Part shown: piece by piece, positions 36,035 to 47,083 of the stretch
Layout of the letters: each line of letters begins with the position of its first letter
How positions within the stretch are numbered: the first letter of the stretch is position 1
DNA from: Isoetes taiwanensis
Lineage: Eukaryota > Streptophyta > Lycopodiopsida > Isoetales > Isoetaceae
Direction of reading: 5' to 3'
NCBI GenBank assembly: GCA_021234155.1
Contig: JAJEKV010000013.1
Location: 2,697,252 to 2,761,251 of the forward strand
DNA length: 64,000 nucleotides
The notes under the pieces: model-generated
Database searches by the model: none
What the model saw: the letters and a program-made list of their open reading frames with translations, nothing else
Told to the model about the DNA's origin: nothing
Position numbers and translations under genes: made by a program

Positions 36035-37350
36035 CTACACAAGAATTAACCTACACAAATCGACATGCCCGGCGATTTCTTGGGAGATGACCTTGCCGCC
36101 CCATTGCTCCATAAACCGTGGGTACTTGTTTTCTAAATCCCTCTTAAGTACCCATGTCGTCTTCCAGCGGGCAAGTGTTTCCACTTGACCAAGTATTGGA
36201 GGAACTCCAGACCTCCTTGTCTTCTTGAAAGCTTTATCAATAATCATTTCGAACTATTTCCGGTTGCTCCTCCGTCATTTCCAACAACGTTGGAGTGTCC
36301 AAGACTTCGCCCGGATTTGGAGTATGCTTCTTCAACAAACTCCGTGGAAGACCTTATGAATCTTTAGGTGTCTTTGGCAAATCCAACTTGTAGGATTGAT
36401 TACCTACTCTCTTGATTATTCGGAAGGGTCCAGCCCACCTTGGAGCAAGCTTGCAATTGCCAATCTCGAAGCCACCGCTTCACCTTTATCTTGAGCCATA
36501 CATCATCTCCAACTTTGAACTCTCTGACTGTTCGATGCTTGTCGGCGATGCTCTTCTGACGACTTCTTGCTGCTAGCAGATAACCTCGAACTTCTTCCAC
36601 GAGCTGCTGCATATCGGCCAACATCTGCTGCGAAACTTCTACTTTTGACACGGGGTTGTGCCAAGTGTCTGGAGTTAGGCACTGATAGCCATAATTGATC
36701 ATAAATGGCGACATTTGGGACGATTCCTGCTTGGTGCTATTGTATGCAAACTCCACCAAGTGAATAAATTCTTCCCACATACTTTGCTTATTCCAGACAT
36801 AGTTTCGTAGCATGTCTTCTAAGATCCTGTTGGTCCGCTCCGTCTGGCCATCCGTCTGAGGATGATACGCCGTGCTCATGGATAGCTTGGTCTGAATCGT
36901 CGCAAAGAGGTCTTGCCAAAAGGCACTCATGAACTTCGGATCCCTATCGGATATAATCTCCCTTGGCATGCCATGAAGCCTGAAGATCTCTTTGGTGAAG
37001 AGCTTTGCTGTATCCATAGTCAGACTGTGGTCTTGCAAGGCACAAAGTGTGCCATCTTCGACAACTTGTCGACCACTACCATCAAGGCATCCTTCCCTCT
37101 TACCGTCCTTGGGAGCCCTGTGATGAAATCCATGCTGATCACCTCCCACTTAGCGTTTGGCACCGCTAGTGGCTCTAATGCCCCTGGAATTCGAAGCTGC
37201 TCCGCCTTCGTCTGCTGGCATAGCTGACATTCCTTGATGTAGCGAGCTATTTGCTTCTTCATTCCTGGCCAATAATAGTCGGCCAAGACTTTGAAATATG
37301 TTTTCATGAATCCCGCGATGGCCGGCTATTGGGCTGTTGTAGCGTGTCAT
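36035..37350 (-). pseudogene. Chromovirus integrase with C-terminal chromodomain
   Basis: From 37350 downward: an H-H-C-C zinc region (GHRGIH, then IKECQLC), and the DDE core with ISMDFITGLP, SDRDPKF and DGQTERTNRILEDML. Then comes FKVGDDVWLK, followed by GPFRIIKRVGNQSYKLDLP. Near 36250-36100 QYLVKWKHLP and TWVLKRDLENKYP in two frames form a chromodomain, which directs chromovirus integration to chromatin. Frameshifts fall after GHRGIH, near the first Asp, before the chromodomain and within it. All three catalytic acidic residues can be seen. Confidence 0.88.
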
Positions 37351-37385
37351 GGAGGATCAACTTCCTTACACGATGATTGAGCACG

Positions 37386-38962
37386 CTAACTTGTTCTTAT
37401 GGTATAACAGGTTGCCTTCCTTCTTATAATGCTTGAAGGCCTCGGCTCTTTATCCGTTTCTAGCCTCCTTAGAGAGGCTTGCCCATACCACGAAATCCAC
37501 ATCCGTTGGCAAGGACTCTTCAATCTTCTTACCAAAGTCATTTGGAGCGCCGAAATTGCATTGCAATGCACTCTAGTTGTCGGGGGATGTCTTGAAAGCG
37601 ATCTGCTACCACATTGAGCTTCCCGCTTGTAGACTATAACAAAGTCATATTCTTGAGGAACTCCATCCACCTCCATTTGCCTCGATTAAGGTGTGGTTGC
37701 GTGAATACATCTTGGAGGCTCATGGTCGATTATCAGTGGAACTTCCTTCCCAAGAGGTAGTGCCTCCATATTCTTAGCATACGACAAGCGCAAGCAATTC
37801 TGATCGTCGCGTTGGGTGCGCATCTCGGCGTCGTTCATCTTCTTCACGGAATCATATGCTACCCACGCAGCTCTTCTTGCATAAGCAGCGCTTTTTGTAG
37901 CTATCTTCTTGCGCATCTGTTGCTACAAGCTTATCTTTCTCCGGTCCGGGGGGGTCAAGAGCCAGGGTCGTGGAGGAGCTTCTTTCAACAATTCAAACCC
38001 TTTTGGGCTTTCGTGCCAATGCTCTACCCAATCTTTCACCTTCTACGCCCTCCGTCAGTGCGTTACGGGGGCTGCTATCTTAGCAAAGTTCTTCACGAAC
38101 TTCTGTAGTAGTACCACTAGGCCAGAAAACTTCTGACCTCGTGCACATTCTTGGCGCCCGGCCACTGAATCGCTGGCTTTCAATCTTGGCGGGGTCCGTC
38201 GAGATGCCTTCTGCGAGATCACATGACCGAGGGTATTCCACCTTCTCTGTTGGCGGTGGCGCTTCGACAACTTGGCGCATAACTGGTGCCTCTTCAACTT
38301 CTCTAGCACCCTTCTCAAGTGTTGCGCGTGCTCTTCAAGGGATCTGCTATACACCAAAAATGTCATCAAAGAAAACAATCTAGGAACTCCCCAAGATATC
38401 GTTCATGAACGCGTATGGGGCATTTGATAAGTTTAAAGGCATTACCGTGAACTCATAATGCCCATACCGCGTCTCCGGCGGTCTTGTGGATATCTTCCTC
38501 CTTTATCCCAGATCGATGATAACCCGACCTTTAAGTCGATTTTTGAGAAGATCTTTGCTCCTTGAAGCTGATCCATCAAGTCGTCCCGATCTTGGAAGCG
38601 CATACTTGTTCTTAATGGTGTGCTTATTCAACTGCCTATAGTCTATGCACATCCTCAAAGATCCATCCTTCTTCTTGACAAAAGAATGGGAGGCCCAAAC
38701 GGCGAGACACTAGGTCTAATGAAACCTAGGTCGACAGCTCCCCTAGAATCGCTTCTTCAGCTCAGGCAACTCCCGTTGTCATTCTATATGGAGCCTTGCT
38801 TGTTGGCTTTGTTCCGGTTCGAGTGCTATCTCGCACTTTCGACTCCCTATAAGGAGGGAGTCGCTTGATCTCATCCGGAAAGAGATCGTGGAACTCCGTG
38901 ATCAACTTAGCTATTTGCTTCGGCAACTTGTCGAGCATCTTGTCTTCTTTGCTTCCTTCCAA
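37386..38962 (-). pseudogene. Chromovirus reverse transcriptase and RNase H region
   Basis: LPKQIAKLITEFHDLFPDEI and TKPTSKAPYRMT mark the pre-RT region (38962-38762). Around 38650 a minus-strand sequence matching CIDYRQLNK is visible. The FDDI catalytic pair is at about 38355-38370, followed by YSRSLEEHAQHL, LEKLKRH, LGHVISQK and KFVKNFAKIAAP. RNase H lies at about 37916-37386. Several frameshifts; not translatable as one protein. Confidence 0.8.
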
Positions 38963-40660
38963 TTCCGCTCACTAATCTCAAGCTTGAAGATGTATGCCAC
39001 TTGCTCACTCTTGATGCACTTGAACGATTCGTTTAGAAGACATACATCGCATGATGGGAACAACTTCTTTACTGTTATCTCAATGATCTTGCCGTCGGGT
39101 CTTTGGGAAGGTCACCTTCCGCTTTCCACAATCAATAATGGCCCCCGCTGGTCCAAGGTACTCCATACCTATTATCAAGTCGTATTTTGCCGATGCCCAT
39201 TACCGCTGCCCCATCCGGATCTTAATCCACGGCAAGTCGATGTTAAAGTTGATTCTTTTACTGCCGCCGGCCGCGCTTTCTTGCTCCACTTGCTAAGACA
39301 ACGGGCCTTGGCTTTGACTTTAATGGTTTCAACTTCAACATTTGAACCATTCAGGGGGATGCAAAGTTATGGCTACTTCGAGAATCTATCAGACTATAAA
39401 TGACTTGGCCTTGGCCTTCCCATCGTGGAAATTACTTTATAATCGGCTCTCGCTTGCTCAGATCTATTGCGGCAAAGATATGACACTCACCTGAATGTAG
39501 TCGCGGGCCTCCTCGCCGCCGTCGTCGGTGAGTGTCCCAATCTCCCAACTCGCTAAGGCCGCAGACTCATGACATATGGGCAGTTCACGCCCTATGGCCC
39601 GGCTGGAAACACCGGAAGCAAAGCCGCTTTTTCTATGCACTGCTCTCTTTTCCTTGGGCATGGCTCCTCAAGAAAGGATCGCGACCGCTTTTGGAGTAGT
39701 TTGACCCTTCCTGTTTGTCTTTGAAAGACACCTGCTTCTTCTCCCTTTGCTTCCCTTGATTGCCACTATATGGGGCTCTAGCTGGTCTGGGCCGGCTGTC
39801 CTCGGGCTAAAACTTTCTTTGCCTTGCCTTTATCTTAATATCTTGTTGCCTCTGCCCGGCTATTCGAGGTCCTGTTCCTTGCAAGCTTATTGCCTTGGAC
39901 TCCGCCGGAGCATCTTGTTTCTAGGGTTTATTGCCCTTACAAACTTGCGGATCTCCTCATTCAGGACCTTCAATGTAGCTTTCGCATGCTTCTCACCTAA
40001 CTTTGGCACATCTGACCTTAGCCTCATAAATTCCTCGGGTGTATTTTGTATTGACTTGTTGCCTTCTTAACGCAACTGTAGAAGCGGCTTTGCATCATCT
40101 TGGACTTGTGCTCTCTTGGAACGTAATGGCGCTTGAAGGCTTTAGCAAACTTCTTGAACACGCAAGCATCCTCGCTTTAAGCCATGAGCCTTGGCATAGC
40201 CCTTCCACCAAATGCGTCTTTGCTCCCTTCCGGGTTATTTATTGGCCACCACGCCTTTATCCTTATCCTTCATACCATAGGCATTGCCGTCATTCCGCTC
40301 ATCTCGTCAAGCCAAGCCTGCGCCTCCATGCGACGCTGTTCGCTGAGAATTGCTCGAGCTTCTGGCCTTCCAAACATTTCCCAATCGAGTCTACTTTCTT
40401 ACGGTAGTCGTCGAGGTTCTTGTGTCCCTTTGTCGTCCGTCCGGGGTGTTCCTCGCCTTTCGATGCATTCCGGACTTGGTTACGCCCTTCTTCTTCCTCG
40501 GAATCGAAGTCGAATCGAGCTTGAGTCGGAGGGTCCAATTGGGGGACTTTCCTCTCTTGCTCCTCTTCTTGTCTCTACACGTTGTTCAGAGCTGATGCTT
40601 GCGGCGGTTGGCGTTACCATAGAACTGCTCCTTATCGCGGCTAGCAAAGCCTTTATCTGA
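38963..40660 (-). pseudogene. Chromovirus gag and protease region
   Basis: On the minus strand, frames from about 40640 down read DPPTQARFDFDSEEEEGRN, KVDSIGKCLEGQKLEQF, FKRHYVPREHKSKMMQSRFY, then EEFMRLRSDVPKLGEKHA. This resembles the capsid part of plant gypsy gag (F-K-x-x-Y-P, then the EEF-x-x-L motif). The lower part should hold the zinc knuckle and protease; I could not identify a clear CCHC box or DTGA triad because of frameshifts. Confidence 0.6.
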
Positions 40661-40981
40661 TAAGGTCCGTCCTCATTTGCGATATTTCTTCTTAAGGGGT
40701 CATTTGTCCAAATTCTTCAAAGCGGGTTCCTTGGCGTGGCCTGGGCGGACTCTGTTCCTCTATAAGTTCCCGCAGTTGTCGTTCTCCTGCGCTTAGGCCT
40801 CTAGCTGCATACACAAGTGGTTCATAGCTACATGGTTAGTTTTCCTTGTTTTCTTGCATTATTTATGTTTGTTGGCATGGTTGGGGGGACACAAAATATA
40901 TCAACAAAACATTTATAGTGCAAGAGAATATTATATTTATATTTTATATTACACTAATACAAAAATTACAACTACGGCTAA
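40661..40981. other. AT-rich spacer between ORF-B and gag
   Basis: About 320 bp including a run of A/T at 40900-40960. It lacks the hairpins found in the other two spacers. Confidence 0.5.
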
Positions 40982-42506
40982 TCATTCCTGTTGTTGCCGG
41001 TAAGATGGATTATCCTCCAGGAACTTTTTCACTTGGGCTGTTCCCACTGAATGGCCCAAGTTCCTAAGGACATTGGCTGGAGATCCACCTTGTAATGCTC
41101 TTGCCAAATCTTCTATTTCAGGTGGGAGGTATAAGTCGGCCGTCAACGACGGCGATCTTGCTCGCCACCAGAAGGTATGGTTAAGTCGAAGACGTCGAGT
41201 GCTACCGCTCTCTTCACCGGGATTGCATACCGGTATTGAGGGGTAACCGCAAGATGCCGGCGAATCCCGAGTGCAATCAGCAACGATACTCCTTCCTGCG
41301 CGGGGGTGAACTTGCGGTGGATAACCGCTATTCTTCCATCCATCGGCCAGCGGCGGTGTAATACAAAGTAGTGACCGGCCGGATTGAGGCCGGGTCCCGG
41401 CCACTTCCGGTATCCGGCTACGTATGCCGCCTCAAGTCATCAACCTCCACCGTGGTGAGCTCCCCGCCAGTCTCACGGTTCTTTGAAGCCCTCCCGAGGT
41501 CGGTCTCGCCGTCCTCTCGGGGGAGGTCGCGTGGACTGAGCTTGCCGCTTAGGATGTTTGAGGTCGCGCATAGCGGATCCCCATCGTTCCTCTGAAGAGC
41601 AAGGAACTCTTCCTCCGTCGGTAGCTTGTTCTCCTATGCGCCTCCATAACCCGCCGATGTTCTTTGTGGAGAGGCTTGGATGTGGGAGGTAAACTCTCCC
41701 GATGTAAGTGTCGGCTTCCCTTACTTGGAGGGGGAAGTCGGATTCTCCTCGAGCGATGAAGTCGCCCAAGTCCGTTCTTCGGAGTTGGTGTAGCAACTCT
41801 TCGTGCCTGCACTCCCTTTCCCCGCACTCGGAGGTTTTGAATGTCGCCAGGGAGCGAAACTCTCACCTTTGACAATAATGGGAGCTAGGCTTGTGATGCC
41901 TAACCCGAGGGGTGGCGCGACTCTGAGAGTCTGCCGGCTTCTTTCGAAGTCTTGCCACTCCTGCTCTGCTTGTCGCCGCTCTTCCGCTGGGTCGAGCTCG
42001 ACATAGTCTTCCTCTTCTTCTGATTCCTGTTCATCCGAGTCTTCTTTCTTCCCTTCCTACTCCACGCTTTCACCGCGGTGAGGAGCCGCGTTGTTATGGC
42101 TGCTATGGCCAATGGGTCCACGTCCATGGGGGGAATGGAGGTTTCCCCCACGGTGTTCTCGGCACGGTGGGTGAGAAAGATTGCCAGGGCAGTGTTGAAA
42201 GAGAAGTACTTGGTCCTGTGGACAGTTAGGACCATTGGCTCGTGTGTCGGTGCCTTGTTTGTCAGAGGTATTTGGCGCATGTTGGGACATCGCCTAATCG
42301 CTTGAGGGGACTGCCTAGGAACAAAATAGCCTACACAAGGGGGGAGTTGCACTAGCGGCCCCGGGTTCTACCCTAGCTTGGAACTCGGTCAAGACTCTAC
42401 TATAAGCCGGGTCGTGCAAGGTTGCTTGGACATCTACCTCCTTCCCCAAGATCTGGAAGATTTGGTCGACGCCTACCAAGAAAGATGAGCGCTGGCGCTG
42501 TACCAT
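40982..42506 (-). pseudogene. Extra ORF region B of the chromovirus, unknown product
   Basis: Starts with ATG at 42506 (MVQRQRSSFLVGVDQIFQIL, then ARVEPGAAS). It continues across frameshifts through EEEDYVELDPAEERRQ, ITSLAPIIVKGESFAPW, LGDFIARGESDFPLQVREAD, MDGRIAVIHRKFTPAQEG and VTPQYRYAIPVKRAVALDVF, ending with VKKFLEDNPSYRQQQE at 40982. About 500 residues in total, with an acidic middle and a globular-looking C-terminal half. I recognise no domain. It has its own upstream TATA box (42643-42652) 137 bp before the ATG, and a hairpin-bearing spacer beyond that. It could be a captured host gene or an element-specific accessory gene. Confidence 0.55.
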
Positions 42507-42642
42507 CTGTGGAAATCAGAAGTTGCCATTGATTAATTGCAGAAGAGGGTAACAAACGGTTGCAAGAGCGCCTCAGGGAGTTGAGAAATCGGCTAGAAGG
42601 GCAGGAGCAGATTTGTAGGGTGCTATCTGAGAAGTGAGGGGT

Positions 42643-42652
42643 CTATTTATAG
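42643..42652 (-). promoter_or_regulatory. TATA box before ORF-B
   Basis: The minus strand reads CTATAAATAG, a consensus plant TATA box, 137 bp upstream of the ORF-B ATG. The equivalent site before ORF-A is identical in sequence and similarly placed. Confidence 0.6.
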
Positions 42653-42841
42653 AAAAGGGGAAAACCCTAATTTTTGGATGACTTGAAAATTTCCTAGGGT
42701 TGGGTAATTCTAGCCTATCTGAGGTCAAAATGGGAGTTTGAGGACTATATGGGATGCTTGAACAAGGCTAGATTACCTAAAAGATGCTATGCAATAGGTT
42801 GAAGGTGACTTTGACAAGTCCTGGTGAAGAAATGGTAAGAG

Positions 42842-42908
42842 GTCTCACAGCTTGCGCCTCGCTTCAAAACTAACTTTTAGTTCTTTGACCAGGCGCGAGC
42901 TGTGAGAC
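42842..42908. repeat. Hairpin H1 of the retroelement spacer
   Basis: gtctcacagct / agctgtgagac arms plus an inner gcgcct / aggcgc pair and an inner aaaactaa / ttagtt pair. A nested, nearly perfect stem-loop of about 67 nt. Confidence 0.85.
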
Positions 42909-43038
42909 ATCAGTCTCATTTCGATCAAAAGGTGTCTAATTTGGGTAAACTAATGGTGTAAGGGTGATGGGCTCATCAAATCAGGCAGAATTGACCCCTT
43001 ATTTGGCCGATTTGGAGCTGTTTTGGTCAAGTTTATAG

Positions 43039-43100
43039 GTCTCACGACTTTGCCCGCTTCAAAACTAACTTTTAGTTTTGCGACCAGGCGCGTGTGAGAC
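43039..43100. repeat. Hairpin H2 of the retroelement spacer
   Basis: Same design as H1 (gtctcac ... gtgagac; aaaactaacttttagtttt loop region), slightly decayed, starting 197 bp from H1. Confidence 0.8.
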
Positions 43101-43289
43101 ATCATGTCTCTCGGCTTGCAAATGTCCTATTTCACTGAAATAAAAGCTAAAACTTATTAATTTGCTCTAATTAACCAAGTTTATGTCATCAAGGTACACA
43201 AAATTGCTCTATATTACAAAATTTTTAATTATTTACAACAAAAGTTTCTAAGGGCGTTTCTCCCTTTATCTTGGTCGCCAAGACTCATG

Positions 43290-44480
43290 TCTTGTCGCAT
43301 TAAGGTTACCAGCTTGGCGTGGGCGGTCTTGGTGTTGAATCTTCAAAATGTTGCACTATCTTTGCCTCGACGCCTCTTGCATTGCCGGCCCTCGTCGAGT
43401 GACTCTAAAAGTACGTTACGAGGCTGCATCACTTTCAACACCTTAGAAGCGAAGGGGGCGGGGAATTAGGAGACCGGTAGGCTAGGCTTTGGAAGTGTCT
43501 AATCTCCCTTAGCGGCTCTTCTCTCCACCTCCTTTCTATCAGCTTTCTTCTTTGGTGGTGGCTTGGGAACCTTGGGCCCGGTGGTGGCGGCTTTAAGGTT
43601 TCTTTGCCGTTGGTCGCCCTCCCTCGATGAACGACCTGTTTTCTTCATAATACTTCTTTGTAGGCCTCCCACTTCTTCATATATGCTTCGTGCTCCCTCA
43701 TCTTCCTTTCATAAATCTTCACCGGGTCCGGTGGCGTAGGCTTCGGGCGGGGTCGTGGTTGCTTCTTTCTATCCCATGCGGGTACTCGGGGGGTTCCCGC
43801 ACTTGGTCTTCTTGGTTTTGCTTTCGGTGCCGGCTGCTCGAATACTTCTTGCTCGTTGCACGGGTGCTTAGAAGAGCTCCCCTGCTGACATTAGGGTTAA
43901 AATCTTCATCGGAAAGAGTCGTCTGAGGGGTTTGGGGGTTCGTCGGTTGCCGGCTCCTTGATGGCGATCTTGGGGTTGGCCTCTTCCTTGGCGGGCAATC
44001 CTTCGATCCTCCTTGTGCGACCCGCGAACTTCCCTTCGCCTTCTTCTTTTCTTACTGGCCTTTTGTTCCTCTTCCTCCCTTTTCCTCTTTTTGTCTTCCT
44101 TTCTCCGCCATTTCGTACTTTTCGATGAACCTTCTAAAGGTGCGCTACCTCTGGCGGCTCCGGACACATCACTTGCTCATCACCTTTCGAGGATCTCGTG
44201 GGTGCGTCGAAGGTCTTACGCTTGTTCACGCTGCGGATCTCCCGCTCTATTTCTTTCATACACCTCCCTCGTCTCCTCGTCCATGGAGTTGGTGATGTGG
44301 CCTCGTCTGCTCCGCTGGCGGTTGAAGACATCAATCGGACGGACGTGTCTTGCTCCTCGTCAGAAGGCGAACGACCCCTCTCATGAGCCTCTCACGAAGC
44401 ATCTTCCGAATGATCTCCGCCTCGCTGCGCTGGTGGTTTCGCTGGCGACGCTTCCTTGCGACTGTTTGGTTGAGACCCAT
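43290..44480 (-). pseudogene. Extra ORF region A of the chromovirus, charged protein, unknown
   Basis: The ATG at 44480 opens with MGLNQTVARKRRQRNHQRSE and EAEIIRKMLRERLMRG. Frames then alternate through KEIEREIRSVNKRKTF, a very basic/acidic stretch (WRRKEDKKRKREEEEQ, SKKRRRRREV), and VKIYERKMREHEAYMKKWEA. It ends in Lys/Pro-rich sequence near 43400. Strongly charged and helical, with nuclear-localisation-like clusters. No family recognised. An identical TATA box lies 106 bp upstream. Several frameshifts, so not translatable as it stands. Confidence 0.5.
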
Positions 44481-44585
44481 GCTTTACGGATCGTCAATCC
44501 GGATAAAAGCGAAAAGATCGCCTAAGTTGGGAAGAGCGGATTTCTAGGGCTTGGACCTAAAAAAAAAATGGGGGGGGTTCTACAT

Positions 44586-44595
44586 CTATTTATAG
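44586..44595 (-). promoter_or_regulatory. TATA box before ORF-A
   Basis: The minus strand reads CTATAAATAG, 106 bp before the ORF-A ATG and distinct from the LTR promoter, which lies more than 570 bp further upstream. Confidence 0.6.
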
Positions 44596-44697
44596 CTTGG
44601 GGAATTTTAGGTCAAAACTCAAGTTGCTCTGTTTAACATGCTAAGGCACCAACTTAGTTAAAACTTATACTTATTTCAGACTTTTTTCTACCTATTG

Positions 44698-44764
44698 GTC
44701 TCACGACTTAGCCTCGTTCCAATACTAATGTTTAGTTTTATGCACTGTGCACCAGCTGTGAGAT
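44698..44764. repeat. Hairpin H3 of the retroelement spacer
   Basis: Same family as H1; outer arms 'tctcac' and 'gtgaga', loop region 'actaatgtttagtttt'. The most decayed copy. Confidence 0.7.
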
Positions 44765-44890
44765 CTCATACTCCATTTCTAGGGTTTTTAGGTAATTAAA
44801 ACATGCTATTCTAACTAATTCCTACCTTAGAATTAGCCTTACCACATTATTTTTCTCAAATTCATCATGTTTTGGTGTTCTTGGCTCGAT

Positions 44891-44958
44891 GTCTCACAGC
44901 TTGCGCCTCGCTTCAAAACTAAAATTTAGTTCTCACACCGAGGCCGAAAGCGTGAGAC
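44891..44958. repeat. Hairpin H4 of the retroelement spacer
   Basis: gtctcacagcttgcgcctcg is the same left arm as H1; the right arm ends 'gcgtgagac'. It starts 193 bp from H3, matching the H1-H2 spacing. Confidence 0.8.
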
Positions 44959-45150
44959 CACCTCACTTGGAAAAATTTTGGCTCATTCTTTTTTAATCTT
45001 GTTAAATTCCAATTCACTTAATTGTTACTAGCTTAGCATAAACTACAAAGATGAGAAAAAATTTTCCCACTTTTCGAGGCTTGAGGATCCTATCAAGTTA
45101 GTACTACTGGGAACATGGTCAGTGCTTTGCTCTTGGTCTCCAAGAACATT

Positions 45151-45162
45151 GCTCTGATACCA
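45151..45162 (-). promoter_or_regulatory. Primer binding site, initiator-Met tRNA
   Basis: The minus strand reads TGGTATCAGAGC one base after the 5' LTR. This is the standard plant PBS complementary to the 3' end of tRNA-iMet. Confidence 0.95.
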
Positions 45163-45163
45163 T

Positions 45164-46719
45164 TGTGACGTCCCCTACTCAGATATCACGGTGCCCTCAC
45201 CGTATACAAACAGGAGTTCTTCCCCACACCAGCTCCATCGATCAGGGGCCCTCCACGTATCACCGCACCGCTTCCAGTCGGTGGGAAGAGTGAAGGCGTC
45301 ATTCTACCCTGCCTCCCTCGGGGCCTACCTAGTCATGAAGCGTAAACATACATGTCAAGCACTCAACATATCCTCCATCCACCCGTAAGGGTGGTATATC
45401 AACATCTGCATAGACAATGGTCAAGACATCATATAGGGAATCCTACCCAAGGCTCGGACTCAAAGGGATGACCGACGGCAGGTCTCCGTGAGTTCATTGC
45501 AGGCATAATTCATGGCAATGGATTTGGCTGGCATAGGAACATGGCATAGGGTTGTCCACTCCATCCGCCCCTCCCCTGCACACTTTTTGCGAGTAGGTGA
45601 AAAGTGTCGGGGACCGGATCAGAAGCCCGCCGGATGCATAGCCCGAGGGGCTATTCCCTCGGGTCATCATCCAGCCCGATGGGGGCAGGTAGGGATCACT
45701 CCCTCCAGAGATCTACATGCCGACTCAAGGTGACTAGAGGGCCACTACCCCCAGACTCGACCGAACCCACTGGAAAGTGTACACCACTTCACGGGTGTGA
45801 GCCCATGCCTTACCCACACTGGAGTGGTAAGCCATTAGGCCTATAGTCACAATGATCCCCGGTAGGCTTTACACACCGGAGGGATCGCTCAAGAGTCAGA
45901 ACATGAACCTCCTTCTCACCCGGCCCGCCCCTTCACCCACAAACGGTGTGTGGCTCTTGTACACAAAAGCCGAATCTACAAGTGCTAGAGAGGCTACTCT
46001 AGGAGCATCAACTACAAGCTTTAGGGTCTCTATCCCCTTCCCAATACAAGGAGTTCACAGAGATACATCATCCAAATACATCATGAGTAAGAACTAAAGA
46101 ACTAGATCTAATCATAGAGTTAGGTTCTTTAGTTAGTGTCCGAGATCTAAGATCTAGATAGTCGCTATGGGCAATTTAATAGTCTAAACCTACCGATTCT
46201 ATGACTAGAAGACGGTTTAAGCTATTAAATTGACCAAATACCTGATCCTTGAGTGGCTCCTCCGACCGAAGTTCAACCATCCTCCTGGGCTGATCAATTC
46301 GGGGAACCGAATTAACTGGCTTGGGCGAGGCCTCGAGGTTTTGGCTCTGGGGCAGCCGAGCTCCTAAAACCCTAAGGATCTAAAAAACTAGCAAGCTAGG
46401 GTTTTCCTACCCTAAATAGACATGGGGTTTAGGCTAGGGTTTCCAATTACCCATTTTGGCATGTGGGATAATTGGAAAGGCCCCACTTGCCTTTAATGGC
46501 TAGGTGGCAAAATATGCCAACATGGAAAGGTGTGCCCACATTAATGTGCACATGTGCACATTAATAATATATGAACACTCCTAGCAAGTTGCCCCTAGGG
46601 CTACTTACTCGGCTATCCGTTGGCGCATTACCGTCGGTCGGAGTGGCGCGGTAACGGCGTGGATGGGGAAAGATAAAGATACGCCCCGGGACCGTGATAA
46701 TCGCGGCCGGAACGTCACA
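45164..46719 (-). repeat. 5' LTR of the chromovirus
   Basis: 1,556 bp; TGTGACGTCC at 45164 and CGTCACA ending at 46719. Drives minus-strand transcription in an intact element. Followed by the ATGGT target duplication. Confidence 0.93.
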
Positions 46720-47042
46720 ATGGTGAAGATACTAGACGAGGCATCTGAGGACGATGCATGTACATACCCGATTTCTAGAACTGACTTTTTCTATCAACTA
46801 GAGAACCGGCCATGGACCATTCCGCAGGGCGACAATTGCCAATCCGTTTATCTTATTCACCACCTTCAATAGCGCGTGGGATGACATTGGATCGCGTTAT
46901 CATTGACTCCGCAGATCGATGTATTTGCACATGGCCAGTTATACACGGCTCTTACTCGCATGCGAAAGAGAGAAGACGCACTCATCCTCCTCTCACCAGA
47001 GAACACATCGAGGCGTACCAAAAATATCGTCTATAAGGAGCT
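46720..47042 (+). pseudogene. Helitron PIF1-like helicase, 3' part beyond the retrotransposon
   Basis: Continues directly from ...KFVMV: KILDEASEDDACTYPISRTD and ENRPWTIP. After frameshifts come RQLPIRLSYS, ARGMTLDRVIIDSAD and AHGQLYTALTRMRKREDALI (helicase motif VI), then SRRTKNIVYKELLC and stop. Together with 31947-33610 it gives a full set of PIF1 motifs. At least three frame changes in about 300 bp. Confidence 0.88.
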
Positions 47043-47083
47043 CCTCTGTTGACAAGGTACTTTTTTAGCTCTTCTTTGTAGTG

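Larger units (their letters stand above)
33611..46719 (-). mobile_element. Ty3/gypsy chromovirus, 13,109 bp, with extra ORF regions
   Basis: Two direct LTRs (33611-35161 and 45164-46719) begin TGTGACGTCC and end CGTCACA or CGCCACA. The flanks carry a 5-bp duplication ATGGT (33606-33610 and 46720-46724). The PBS and PPT place transcription on the minus strand. Order from the 5' LTR: ORF-A, ORF-B, gag, protease/RT/RNase H, integrase, chromodomain, PPT, 3' LTR. All coding regions carry frameshifts. It is inserted in the codons for ...VMV|KILDE of the Helitron helicase. Length and extra ORFs are unusual for a chromovirus. Confidence 0.93.

Noticed and set aside
33611..46719. Assignment to the Tat/Ogre lineage because of extra ORFs before gag
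   Set aside because: The PBS matches initiator-Met tRNA and a chromodomain follows integrase, which fits chromoviruses.
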